Assembly: GCA_965116395.1 (NCBI GenBank)
Contig: OZ220684.1
Location: forward strand, 5,518,001 to 5,582,000
Direction: 5' to 3'
DNA: 64,000 nt
Source: Bin5 sp965116395
Lineage (GTDB): Bacteria; Chloroflexota; Anaerolineae; Caldilineales; Caldilineaceae
Shown: positions 28,612-37,433 of the stretch, piece by piece
How the letters are laid out: the number at the start of each line of letters is the position of its first letter
How positions within the stretch are numbered: the stretch's first letter is position 1
The notes under the pieces: generated by a model
Database searches by the model: none
The model's input: only the letters and a program-made list of their open reading frames with translations
What the model was told of the DNA's origin: nothing
Translations under genes and position numbers: made by a program

Positions 28612-29637
28612 TCAGTTGTCTTCATTCGGATCGACGGGTTCCGCTTCCGGATCCGGAATGTCTTCGACGCGGCTTGGGGCCCGCCACGCATGAGGCAGTA
28701 GTTCTTCAAGCTGCGAGGAGAGGGGAGGGGGGTCGTAGCCCAGTTCGTAGGCATGGCTGCTGTCGAGGGCGACGTTGGCAGAACGGGCAGCAAGGAATGG
28801 TCTTTCGAGCTGGCCCGCATAGGAGTCGAGCACGCTGACGGGGACGGCCAGTTGTTCAGACAGACCCAGGATGCGAAGTGTCTGCAGGCCGAGCTCGAAG
28901 ACGCTGGTCTGGTCGCGTCCGCCCAGATGGAGCCGGTCGACTACGCGATCGATTTCGGCAATATTGACGTCATCCTCGAAGCCGCTGCCGGCTATCTGCA
29001 GAAGACCGGTGGCGGCGACGGCGGCGCTGACCGGTGTGCGGATAGCATCTCCAAAGAGGGTAACCTCCTGACCGGTGCGGAATGCTGCGACCAGCTTGTA
29101 GAAGAAGGATTCGCGATTCATGCTGCCGTAGCCGATCAGGAGTGGCAGGCGAGCGATGACAGCGTCGGCGTAAACGGCAAGAATTGCCTCCTCGGCCAAG
29201 GCTCTGTGTTCGCCGAAGACGTTGATGGGGGTGGGTGGATCATCCTCAGCATAGGGGGCGCCGGTGCCGTCGAACACGAGATCGGTTGAGGCAAACAGGA
29301 ATGGGACGTCTAAGTCGCCGCAGAGGGCGGCCAGATTGGTCGCGGCGAGGAGGTTAATCTGAAGAGAGTCGTCCGGATATTTTTCGCAGTAGTCGAGGTC
29401 GGTGATTGCGGCGGTATGGATGACGGCAGCGGGCTGTACGTCGGCGACCATGGCCTTGGTTTCGCTGTAGTCAGCCAAGTCGATGCGTCCGTGGTCGATT
29501 ACTCCGAAGAAGTATTGTGCCTGGCGGCGGGTTGTGCGGTGGTATGTGCCGACGGGATGCCAGCGCTCCTGGGCAGCGCGCAGAATATGGGATCCCAGGA
29601 GGCCGGTTGCGCCGGTGATGAGGAGTTTGGGCGGCAT
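28612..29637 (-). CDS. RmlD-like NAD-dependent sugar dehydratase/reductase family protein
   Basis: Extended SDR protein of 341 residues, like dTDP-4-dehydrorhamnose reductase. The Rossmann motif GATGLLGSH (9-17) and FASTDLVFDG (115-124, with the conserved Thr118) are intact, and INLLAATNLAALC is typical. The catalytic YxxxK pair is missing: the NVFGEHRALAEEA segment has Phe141 and Arg145 where Tyr and Lys are expected. Such changes suggest a non-reductase role, as in MAT2B-like regulatory relatives, or altered chemistry. The start at 29637 is 1 nt beyond the stop of the D-aminopeptidase gene, so the two are coupled. The last 30 residues are acidic (EDIPDPEAEPVDPNEDN). Confidence 0.82.
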   Translation of the reverse strand: MPPKLLITGATGLLGSHILRAAQERWHPVGTYHRTTRRQAQYFFGVIDHGRIDLADYSETKAMVADVQPAAVIHTAAITDLDYCEKYPDDSLQINLLAATNLAALCGDLDVPFLFASTDLVFDGTGAPYAEDDPPTPINVFGEHRALAEEAILAVYADAVIARLPLLIGYGSMNRESFFYKLVAAFRTGQEVTLFGDAIRTPVSAAVAATGLLQIAGSGFEDDVNIAEIDRVVDRLHLGGRDQTSVFELGLQTLRILGLSEQLAVPVSVLDSYAGQLERPFLAARSANVALDSSHAYELGYDPPPLSSQLEELLPHAWRAPSRVEDIPDPEAEPVDPNEDN

Positions 29638-29638
29638 A

Positions 29639-30451
29639 TTACCAGTGCCAGATCTGATTCCAGGCGGCCATCCAGTCGTCGCCGACACTGCGGACTGTGT
29701 AGGGCGGCTCCAGCGTGACACCGGGACGGCCGCGGAAGGTGTCGAGGTTTTCGGGGCTGCCTACTTCGAAGGTGATGGTCGTAGGGGTGCTTAGGCGGTA
29801 TGGGGGAACGGCGCCAAGGTCTGACAGGGCATTGCGGGCGCCGTCTTCGATCATCTGGCGGGCGCGTTCCGGGGGTATATGGCGGGCTGCGTATCGAGAG
29901 AGTCCTTTCTTTACGGCGACGGTGGTGAGTCCCTCGCCGAGGAGTTCGGTGGATTCGCGGCAGACGGCCTCGTCGCCGGTTACGAGAAGGACAGGCGCGT
30001 TGTAGTAGCCGCAGGCGGCGGCGTTGACACCTACCTCGCCGACGGCCTGGCCGTTGAACCAGAGATGGCGCCAGAGCACGGTTGAGATGGTGTGGCTGAG
30101 GACGCCGTCGGCTGTGCCGGCCTTGGCGTGCATGCCGACAAGGAGAACGGCATCGCAGCCGGCCTCAAGTGTATCGGTGTAGTGGCTCCAGGTGTGGCCG
30201 GCGACCCATTCGCAGCGGGGGTCCAGGAGGTCGGGGACGAGCGAGTTAAAGGTCCAGGGTCCACCGGCGCCGTGGCAGTCGACGACGACGATTTCGGTCG
30301 CGCCGGCGGCGGCCGCGCCGCGGATGGCGGCGTTAATCTCTTCAGTATAAAGGCGCCGTCCCTCTTCGTACATGGGCTTTCCGCCGCTGACCTGGTCCCA
30401 GGCGATGATGCCGCTCACGCCTTCCATATCGGTCATGATCTGGACGCGCAT
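29639..30451 (-). CDS. M55 family D-aminopeptidase (DppA-like)
   Basis: Zinc peptidase of 270 residues. The N-terminus MRVQIMTDMEGVSG carries metal ligands D8 and E10; VVDCHGAG (about 60), GMHAKAG (about 103) and VGEVGVNAAACGYYNAPVLL (about 126-145) are the further conserved metal and active-site segments of DppA. DppA hydrolyses N-terminal D-amino acids of short peptides such as D-Ala-D-Ala and forms a decameric ring. No signal peptide, so cytoplasmic. Usually next to dipeptide transporters, but here it is coupled to an RmlD-like gene. Role in recycling of cell-wall or dietary D-peptides is inferred. Confidence 0.92.
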   Translation of the reverse strand: MRVQIMTDMEGVSGIIAWDQVSGGKPMYEEGRRLYTEEINAAIRGAAAAGATEIVVVDCHGAGGPWTFNSLVPDLLDPRCEWVAGHTWSHYTDTLEAGCDAVLLVGMHAKAGTADGVLSHTISTVLWRHLWFNGQAVGEVGVNAAACGYYNAPVLLVTGDEAVCRESTELLGEGLTTVAVKKGLSRYAARHIPPERARQMIEDGARNALSDLGAVPPYRLSTPTTITFEVGSPENLDTFRGRPGVTLEPPYTVRSVGDDWMAAWNQIWHW

Positions 30452-30628
30452 TTATTTTCTCCGCAGATGAGAATTTGGGTCGAGAGTGAAGCTGTTACGA
30501 AATGTTCTTTGTCAGACGCGACACAGTCCGGTAGCATATGCGCCCGGACTGCATGCGTGTTTAATTCAAAGCGGATCACTCGCGTTAAAGGCGAGAAGAT
30601 ACTGCCTGACAGGAGGGGCAGGCAGATT

Positions 30629-31261
30629 TCAGACTGCGGCCTCGCTCAATTCCGCAGGAACTGCGGCAGGGAACGGCCAGTCGGTTGACACGGGCTCCTG
30701 CTCTTCCAGCTCCAGCTTCAGTTGCATCTCCAACTCAAGTTCACGCGCGCGGGCTTCGGCGTCCTGGCGGTCGCGGATTGCCTGTGCGATTGCATCGTCG
30801 ACGCTCTGTTCGGTGTGTTCCCAGGTCTGGTCGAGCGCGAGGGCTAGTTCGGTGATCAGGAGGGCGCGTGCTTCAGCCAGGGCTTCCTTATCGGCCTCTG
30901 TGAGGTATTTGGCTGCCTCGCGCCACAAAAGGTCGCGAACTGCGGCGGCGACCTGCTTAGGGTAACCTGAGTGGATCTGTTTATCGATTTCATTGCGACG
31001 CAGCCTGAATTCATCCGGCAGATCGACTGGGTGTGACTCGAGAGTCTCCATTACGCCGGCAATGCGTGCGACCGGCATGACGGGACGTACGCCGATTTGC
31101 TCGATACGCGGCGCCGGCACATGCACGGTGAGACGATTGTGAATGAACTCGATTACATAGTAGCGCTGAAAGCCTTTGACCAGTTCTTTTTCCTGGAAGG
31201 CTACGATTGTACCAGCGCCGTGGGACGGGTGGATAACACTCTGCCCAATTATGAAGCCCAT
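30629..31261 (-). CDS. CarD-family transcriptional regulator
   Basis: RNA polymerase-binding regulator of 210 residues, start at 31261 (MGFIIGQSVIHPSHGAG; AGAGGGTC upstream). Residues 1-65 are the CarD/TRCF RNAP-interacting Tudor-like domain: VIHPSHGAGTIVAFQEK, YYVIEFIHNRLTVHVP. Residues 70-165 match the helical C-terminal DNA-binding domain of CdnL. An extra acidic coiled-coil tail (about 150-190, ARARELELEMQLKLELEEQE) is longer than in mycobacterial CarD. CarD proteins stabilise promoter open complexes, often for rRNA genes. Codons upstream of 31261 are open but do not resemble the family. Standalone gene. Confidence 0.88.
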   Translation of the reverse strand: MGFIIGQSVIHPSHGAGTIVAFQEKELVKGFQRYYVIEFIHNRLTVHVPAPRIEQIGVRPVMPVARIAGVMETLESHPVDLPDEFRLRRNEIDKQIHSGYPKQVAAAVRDLLWREAAKYLTEADKEALAEARALLITELALALDQTWEHTEQSVDDAIAQAIRDRQDAEARARELELEMQLKLELEEQEPVSTDWPFPAAVPAELSEAAV

Positions 31262-32355
31262 CTGACCCTCTCCGTTCGTTGAGATGTCGACTTTGGCGTC
31301 CTCTTGGTACACGCTTCGCCGACCTGGCCCCAGGCGAGGGTGCGAAGCTACGATTATCCTGCCCGTAACCAGCACCTTTGCGGTCCCCGAGGCAAATGCG
31401 GTTGGAAGTTTTTGCTTCTTGACTGTTGCTGCCGGATTCGAAGGTCCTGGATCGCGACAGTCAGTTTGGCGGCAACTTTTGGGACTGCCGCACTTTTCTA
31501 CGCTGGGCCGCTTAGGGCCCCGTTAGCAAAACGACGACCGGCAAGAAGAAATTTCGCCGGCCGCTTTGTCCCTCGTCATTGGGGACTTTTGGACTTTCAA
31601 TCTTAACACTTCTCTGACCGCTCATCAATGCATCTGCCAGAAAAGAAAGTTAGCAAAAGGCAGGTCAGGATCATCCAAAATAGGAAGAAGCGTACACTGG
31701 TAGAGGAAGATTGCCGGGGCAAAATGGCTGATTTTGGACCGGAAGAAGTCCAATAATACGTTTCTGATGATTGCTGGGCGATATGCCTACGATCTATCTA
31801 CGGCTACTAGATGCAGGTCATTCCGGGCGGGGGAGGGGGTACATGGCCCATCTGATTTTGGGGGCGGACGGCGACGGGAAATGCGCGCCAGCATGTGGGA
31901 AAGAGTCTAAGATTCCTGTTGGGTAGGCAGACACAGACGCCGCTCAGTGGATTGTTCAAGATGGGAGGAAAAACCGTAACCGGATAGCAAGAATCAGCGC
32001 CTGGCTTGATCAGCCCTTTACCGCCTCCGTCAATCAAGCTATCTGGTCGCGTTTTCGATTGGGGGCGGCCAGGGCACTAGAGCTGCACGGCTGGAATGAC
32101 GCCGTAAGGTGGATGAGGCATGGTTTTGGAGGGGGGCGTTGCGGGGGCGCGGAACTGCGGTTTTCAGTAGTCAGTTTTTAGTTTTCTGTGGGCGGTGGCT
32201 TGAGACGGCGAGGGGGATGAGACACTGTCGGCTGGACACGTTGTTGGGGAAGAGTGAGCAGTCTGGTTCCCCTCGTTGAGGGCTGGGCGTCAGTTGGGGT
32301 TGTGTTGATTCGCAGAACTTTCCTAAGGTCAGAGGAAAATGCGAGCGGTACTGGA
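31262..32355. other. Gene-free stretch with a truncated GC-rich repeat
   Basis: No credible gene was found on either strand. It contains a truncated third copy of the dispersed repeat (32122-32151, first half of the core only, then GGAACTGCGG), followed by GTCAGT-like simple sequence and a fragment resembling the GACACGTTG flank (32219-32260). The CarD promoter probably lies in the first 150 nt but no consensus stood out. Confidence 0.6.
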
Positions 32356-32979
32356 TCAAGCAGCTTCGATTTCCTGGTAGCCGTGCCAAAGGATGAAGGC
32401 GGCGAGACCGCGCCAGGGGCGCCAGGCTTCGGCCATGTCGTCCAGTTCCAGACGGGATGGGCGGGCCGGAAGATTTTTCACTTTTTGGGCGCCGACGATA
32501 ACACCCAGGTCGCTGGCGGGCCAGGCATCCGACCGGCGCAGGGCAAATAGCAGATAGATTTCGGCGCTCCAGGGGCCGATGCCGGGCAGGGCGGTTAATG
32601 TGGCTCGGACCGAGTCGTCGTCGGCCTTGTCCAGGCTGTCGAGATTGAGGCGTCCGTCAACGAGCGCGGAAGCGAGCTCGCGCCCGTAGCGGCTTTTCTG
32701 GCGGCTGAAGCCGATAGAACGCAGTGAGTCGTCGTCAAGAGCCAGGAAGTTTGCGGGAAGGGGAGGACCGATGGCATTGGCAAGCCGTTGGTATGTGGAG
32801 TCGGCTGAGGAACGGGACACCTGCTGACCAAGGATGATTTTCAAGAGCGTTGAGAATCCCTGGGGTCGATGGCGCAGCTGCGGGGGGCCATGATGTTTGA
32901 CGACTCTGGCCAGGTCGGCATCCTTGTCTGCCAGATAGTTGAGTCCTTCATTCAGTGTTGCTTCAGTCAATAGGAGCAT
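32356..32979 (-). CDS. DNA-3-methyladenine glycosylase II (AlkA-like)
   Basis: HhH-GPD base-excision glycosylase, 207 residues. The helix-hairpin-helix and GPD loop read LPGIGPWSAEIYLLFALRR followed by the catalytic Asp in AWPASDLGV (about residue 163). FSTLLKIILGQQVSRSSADS is the conserved N-terminal helix of the family. It lacks the N-terminal TATA-like domain of E. coli AlkA, so it resembles the short AlkA/MAG forms. It removes alkylated purines from DNA, starting base excision repair. Genes on the same strand follow at some distance; no operon partner is obvious. Confidence 0.92.
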   Translation of the reverse strand: MLLLTEATLNEGLNYLADKDADLARVVKHHGPPQLRHRPQGFSTLLKIILGQQVSRSSADSTYQRLANAIGPPLPANFLALDDDSLRSIGFSRQKSRYGRELASALVDGRLNLDSLDKADDDSVRATLTALPGIGPWSAEIYLLFALRRSDAWPASDLGVIVGAQKVKNLPARPSRLELDDMAEAWRPWRGLAAFILWHGYQEIEAA

Positions 32980-33121
32980 GTGCTTTTTGACTCTTGTATT
33001 GAGGCGCGGTGCGCGCGTTGGTGGGAGTGAGCTGCTTGAAAGGCCGGCGTTCGACTGTACTCATTGAAGTGCATCTACCTTGTTGTGCAGGAGTCAAGAC
33101 GGGGACCATTGGACACGATGC

Positions 33122-34492
33122 TTAGTGCGCGGCCATCAGTGTCCTATGCTGATAGATGCCCTGTCCATTGTTGCCGACGTAGGTTTCGTCGCGCATGACT
33201 TCATTGCCGCGCAGCAGAACTGTTCGCGGCCAGCCCACGATTTTGGCGTCTTCATACGGACTCCAGTCGGCCGCCTCTTTAAGTTCGGTGGATTGGAGTG
33301 TCTTTTCGCGGGCGGGGTCGAACAGGACGATGTCGGCGTCAAGGCCGGGCAGCAAGGCTCCTTTGCGATTGAGGCCCATGCGACGGGCTGGATTTGTGCA
33401 GCAGGCTGACGCCCAGACGTTCAGAGAGAGTTCTCGCTCATTGACACCATAGTGATGTACCAGGGCGAGGCGTGTTTCGATACCGGGCAACCCGCCCGGC
33501 ACATCGGTAAAGGATGGCTGCTGTTTCTGGCGGCGAGTCCATGGGCAGTGGTCTGTGCTCACCATTTCGAGCAGTTCGTTTTGGAGGGCGTTCCAAAGTG
33601 CTTGCTGGTCGGCAGCGCGGCGAAGGGGAGGGGCGCAGATGAAAAGATGACCTTCGCGTGCGGCAAGATGCTCGTCGGCGGTCAGGAGAAGATATTGGGG
33701 GCAGGTTTCGGAGGTGATGTCCAAGCCGCGATCGCGAGCGGCGTTCACCTGTGCAAGTGGTTCGGCGGCGCCGACATGAAATATGTGAAGCGGGCAGCCG
33801 GCCAAGGAGGCAATCTCGGCGGCGCGCTGCACGGCGCTGGCCTCTAGTTGGGCCGGACGCGTTCGTTCGTGCCAGATCGGTTGACGATTGCCAGCCGCGA
33901 CGGCGTCGGCACGCAGCTCATCGAGAAGCGGTCCGGTTTCGCTGTGCAGGACGACTCCGCCGCCGGCGGAGGCGACGGCGCGCATGGCCCTCAGCAGGGC
34001 GACATCGTCGAGCTGCATGCGGTCGTAGGCCTGGTAGAGTTTGAAGGTAGCGCAACCAGCTGCCACGACGGCATGGACGTCATTCAGGCGCTCGTTCGCA
34101 CTCGCGTGCCAGGTGGGAATCGTCATATGCAGGCCGTAGTCGACGGCGACCTGGCCATCAGCTTCGGCACGGCGATCACGAAGCGACTCGAGGAGAGTCT
34201 GCTCAGGCTGCGGGTCGGTGAAATCAATCACGGTGGTAGTACCGCCACAGGCCGCGGCTACAGTTCCGGTGGAAAAGCTGTCGGTGCTGGTCATACCGTT
34301 GAGGCGCATCTGAAGATGGACGTGGCAGTCAACGCCGCCGGGCATCACGTAGCAGTCGGAGGCGTCGATGGAGCGGGCGGCATTCAGGTGGGCGCCGATA
34401 GCGGCAATCCGACCTTGGGCGATGGCCAGATCTGCGAAGATGGGGCCGGAGGGCAAGATGAGCTGGCCATGCCTGATAACCAGATCATACAT
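33122..34492 (-). CDS. Dihydropyrimidinase / hydantoinase / allantoinase family amidohydrolase
   Basis: Metal-dependent cyclic amidohydrolase, 456 residues from ATG 34492. The metal ligands are H57 and H59 (VDCHVHLQ), carboxylatable K151 (ATFKLYQAY), a histidine in VVLHSETG, another in IFHVGAAEP, and the Asp in STDHCPW. This is the D-hydantoinase/allantoinase subset. Residues after 400 include PGLDADIVLFDP typical of the C-terminal composite sheet. It opens cyclic ureides in pyrimidine or purine breakdown; exact substrate not resolved. The start overlaps the nitroreductase stop by 8 nt, so it is translated as part of a two-gene unit. The open frame upstream of M1 is antisense-like sequence within nitroreductase. 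Confidence 0.92.
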   Translation of the reverse strand: MYDLVIRHGQLILPSGPIFADLAIAQGRIAAIGAHLNAARSIDASDCYVMPGGVDCHVHLQMRLNGMTSTDSFSTGTVAAACGGTTTVIDFTDPQPEQTLLESLRDRRAEADGQVAVDYGLHMTIPTWHASANERLNDVHAVVAAGCATFKLYQAYDRMQLDDVALLRAMRAVASAGGGVVLHSETGPLLDELRADAVAAGNRQPIWHERTRPAQLEASAVQRAAEIASLAGCPLHIFHVGAAEPLAQVNAARDRGLDITSETCPQYLLLTADEHLAAREGHLFICAPPLRRAADQQALWNALQNELLEMVSTDHCPWTRRQKQQPSFTDVPGGLPGIETRLALVHHYGVNERELSLNVWASACCTNPARRMGLNRKGALLPGLDADIVLFDPAREKTLQSTELKEAADWSPYEDAKIVGWPRTVLLRGNEVMRDETYVGNNGQGIYQHRTLMAAH

Positions 34493-35099
34493 AGTCTGGA
34501 TGGGTTTCGCCCCACTTGGCGCTGAAGACCATTTCGGAAAGGGGATGGCGTGTGCGGGGGGCCAGTTCGCGCTCGCGGATTGAAGGGGTAAGATTTGTAG
34601 GCGGAGCCAGGTAGCCGATGGCTGCGGAAACGACAGGCTCGAACTGGGCGGGAATCTCCAGAACGTCCCTGGCCATATCCCTGTTGAATCCACCCATTTG
34701 ATGCATGTATAGCCCGCAGGCCATGGCCTGGATGGTCAGGTGAGCCATGGCCTGGCCGACATCGTATTGGGCGTATGGGTTGCCCCGATCTAAATTCTTG
34801 GGTTTGGGCTCGGTTACGGCGATGAGCAAAACGGAAGCATGCTGGCCCCACTTCTTGTTCATTCCTATGAGTGTGCTGAGGATGCGGGCAAATCCATCGG
34901 GGTCCTGGTGGCGCGCTGCGAATACGAAGCGCCACGGCTGCTGGTTGCGGGAGGAGGGCGCCCAGCGTGCGGCTTCGAACAGGCTGCCCAGTACATCGGG
35001 TGGGATGGGCTTGTCGGCAAAAGCGCGTGGACTCCAACGGTTGGAAAGCAGATCGTGAATGGGGTAGGTTGTGACGGCATTCTTATCGGTTTCGGACAC
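34485..35099 (-). CDS. Nitroreductase family flavoprotein
   Basis: FMN-dependent oxidoreductase of 204 residues. The N-terminus (LLSNRWSPRAFADKPIPPDV) with FMN-binding R-S-P-R-A-F, the ASS-like APSSRNQQPWRFVFA (about 48-62), and the C-terminal VSAAIGYLAPP are typical. MAHLTIQAMACGLYMHQMGG is the dimer-core helix. Natural substrate unknown; members reduce nitro, enone or quinone compounds. Its stop overlaps the start of the hydantoinase by 8 nt; the AI-2E/ManA fusion ends 24 nt upstream of its start. All are on the minus strand. Confidence 0.93.
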   Translation of the reverse strand: MSETDKNAVTTYPIHDLLSNRWSPRAFADKPIPPDVLGSLFEAARWAPSSRNQQPWRFVFAARHQDPDGFARILSTLIGMNKKWGQHASVLLIAVTEPKPKNLDRGNPYAQYDVGQAMAHLTIQAMACGLYMHQMGGFNRDMARDVLEIPAQFEPVVSAAIGYLAPPTNLTPSIRERELAPRTRHPLSEMVFSAKWGETHPDYV

Positions 35100-35123
35100 G
35101 GACAGTCTCCTTGGGTATTTTAG

Positions 35124-37400
35124 TCACTGTATCTTGAGCAGGACAGATTGGGTCTCTGCGCGGATTTCAAAGTCGCCGAGGGCTGCGGGCAGAAGTAGCC
35201 AGGCTACTCCCTGTAGATCCACGGGCTCGCCATCCCAGTGCAAGGCTACTCGACCGGAAAGAGCGCCCCAGATCTGAAAGGCAGAACCGTCGCAGCTGTC
35301 TTTCCAGACGGCACCGGGCTGGGCTGTCAGGCGCTCGGCGCGAAAGTAGGGACAGGCGGTGTCGGCGCCTGACACTGTGCGCAAGTTGGCGACGGCGACT
35401 CCGCCAATTGTACGCAGATCGGCCAAGGTTTCCCGGACCCAGCCGGCGGGCGACGGAAGGATAGGCGGCTTGGCAATTTCCGGTTCCACAATACGCCAGT
35501 CGGTTACGTCAAGAGCTTGACTGATGTGCAGTGCCCGGGCATTGCCGTCAGCGCCGCTGCGTCCCCAGTCGTAAAGGCGATAGGTAGTGTCGCTGTTCTG
35601 CTGGATCTCGACCACAATCGCGCCGGGCCCGAGCGCGTGGACGGTGCCTGCGGGTATGTAGACCGCGTCGCCGGTGCGAATCGGGATGCGATGAAGCATC
35701 GGCTCGATGGCGCCAGAGGCGGCAGCCTGAGCAAAACTCTCGCGGTCGACACCGGATTTCAACCCGTAGATCAGTTCTGCATCCGGTTCGGCGTGCAGGA
35801 TGACCCACAGTTCGGTCTTGCCGAGGTCGCCGGCGTGCTCTTGAGCGTATTTGTCGTCAGGATGGACTTGAACGGAAAGCCAGCGGGTGGAATCGAGAAG
35901 CTTGATCAGCAGAGGGAAAGTATCAAGCTCTGTCGAATTACCGAGTAGCTGATCGCCCCATTGCTCCAGGACCGCGGAAAGTGTGCTCCCAGCCATAGGA
36001 CCGGCTGCGACCTGCGATTGGCCGTTGGCATGGGCGGCGATTTCCCAGCTTTCGGCCACGATGCCTGGCGGCAACTCTTTTCCCAGTTTCGATTCCAGAT
36101 TACGGCCACCCCAAATGTAGTCCTTGAAGACCGGCTTGAATGATAGTGGGTAGACTTGGGGGGTAGCCGGTGCGGAAGGTGGCTTAGAGGTCGTCAAGCC
36201 CGTCGACGGCACTGCTTCTTCAATGTTTCTGTCATTCTGGTCCATATGGGCCTCAGTACTCCCGGCGTCATCCTGGAATGGTGGTAGATCCAGCATCTTG
36301 TGCCAGGCGTATTCGCCAAGGATACGCAGGGAAGCGACCACTGGCGCGGCCAGAATCGCGCCCAATAGTCCGGCAAGAGAAGCGCCCATAATTACGCTGA
36401 CCATCACCATGAGGGGGTGCAGGTTCAGGGCCTTGCCGACGATGCGGGGAACGAGCAAGGTGTTTTCGATCTGTTGGATCAGAATCATGGCCACGGCCAC
36501 GGCGAGGGCAAATTGGAGTGGGGTCAAGCCGAAGCTGGGGCTGCCTTGAAAGAGGGCGACGAGGATGGCCGCGCCGGCGCCGGCCAGCGGCCCAATTACA
36601 GGAAGGAACTCCATGGCGCCGGAAAGGAGTCCCAGACCGAGGGCATTGTCGACGCCGAGCATGCCCAGTACGGCGCTGACGAGCACGAAGATTACAAGTG
36701 CAAGGAGCGCTTGTCCGCGCATGTAGGCCGCCCACACCTGGGCAACGCTGGATGTCAGGCGCTCGGCGTCCTTGCGGTAGCCGGGTTTTTGGGCGAAGTT
36801 GCCGATCATGCCGCCAATGCGGGGAATGTCGACGGCGACATAGATGGAGATGATGAAAATGAGAAGGATCTGACCGATTACTACGACTGTGCCGGTGACG
36901 ACGTTGGCGGCAAGACTACCGCCGCGGCTGAAAATGGGTTGGATCAGGCTGAAGAGCTGGCCAAAGAGCTCATCCCAACCGGGCAGTTGGGGCAGCAGTC
37001 CGGCAACGGGAACTGGGAAGCCGCCGACGGTGACCGACTCAGGCAGCTGGTCGCGCAGGTCTTGCAACTGGGCAAGCGCCTCTTCGAACCAGCCGGGCAG
37101 GCGGCGGGAAAGATCGAGAACTTGCTGAAAGGTGGTGACGCCGACGAGTAGGAAAGTGGCTACGACGATAAGGGTGAGGGCCAGGTAGACAGCAAGTACG
37201 ACAGTGACACGATTGACTGGTGTGCGACGGTCGATAAGGGAAATCAGCGGATGCAGAAGGTAGGCCAACAGTGCGGCAAGTACAACCTGTTGCAAGAGGC
37301 CGCGAAAGACCCATACCAGCAGACAGAACAGCGCCAGCGCAGCAACGGCGACGATTGCCTTGGTGGTTGTATTCCAGGGAGGAGAAGGGGACTGCGCCAT
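35124..37400 (-). CDS. AI-2E family permease fused to class I mannose-6-phosphate isomerase
   Basis: One 758-residue frame with two unrelated parts. Residues 1-375 are an AI-2E/PerM-family membrane protein: paired helices at about 14-60, another at 65-90, and the C-terminal hydrophobic block with FLPVIGPLAGAGAAILVALF and PLMVMVSVIMGASLAG. A 40-residue Pro/Ser/Thr-rich cytoplasmic linker follows. Residues 416-758 are phosphomannose isomerase (ManA): FKDYIWGGRNL, QVHPDDKYAQEH with zinc ligand His, GKTELWVIL with Glu, and PAGTVHALGPG with the third His; IQQNSDTTYRLYDWGR is typical. The isomerase interconverts mannose-6-P and fructose-6-P. Met386 (codon at 36245, weak GAGG upstream) could be an internal start giving a free ManA. 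The frame is unbroken and the stop is normal. Confidence 0.9.
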   Translation of the reverse strand: MAQSPSPPWNTTTKAIVAVAALALFCLLVWVFRGLLQQVVLAALLAYLLHPLISLIDRRTPVNRVTVVLAVYLALTLIVVATFLLVGVTTFQQVLDLSRRLPGWFEEALAQLQDLRDQLPESVTVGGFPVPVAGLLPQLPGWDELFGQLFSLIQPIFSRGGSLAANVVTGTVVVIGQILLIFIISIYVAVDIPRIGGMIGNFAQKPGYRKDAERLTSSVAQVWAAYMRGQALLALVIFVLVSAVLGMLGVDNALGLGLLSGAMEFLPVIGPLAGAGAAILVALFQGSPSFGLTPLQFALAVAVAMILIQQIENTLLVPRIVGKALNLHPLMVMVSVIMGASLAGLLGAILAAPVVASLRILGEYAWHKMLDLPPFQDDAGSTEAHMDQNDRNIEEAVPSTGLTTSKPPSAPATPQVYPLSFKPVFKDYIWGGRNLESKLGKELPPGIVAESWEIAAHANGQSQVAAGPMAGSTLSAVLEQWGDQLLGNSTELDTFPLLIKLLDSTRWLSVQVHPDDKYAQEHAGDLGKTELWVILHAEPDAELIYGLKSGVDRESFAQAAASGAIEPMLHRIPIRTGDAVYIPAGTVHALGPGAIVVEIQQNSDTTYRLYDWGRSGADGNARALHISQALDVTDWRIVEPEIAKPPILPSPAGWVRETLADLRTIGGVAVANLRTVSGADTACPYFRAERLTAQPGAVWKDSCDGSAFQIWGALSGRVALHWDGEPVDLQGVAWLLLPAALGDFEIRAETQSVLLKIQ

Positions 37401-37433
37401 CTGACTCTGCGCACCTTTGTGGGTGGGAACTGT

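Noticed and set aside
31284..31606. Two overlapping plus-strand frames of 80-100 codons
   Set aside because: Composition is unlike neighbouring genes, no ribosome site and no motif; they overlap the CarD 5' region.
36240..36260. AI-2E/ManA boundary as a sequencing frameshift
   Set aside because: The frame is continuous, with a compositionally sensible Pro/Ser/Thr linker and no sign of a shifted coding frame on either side.
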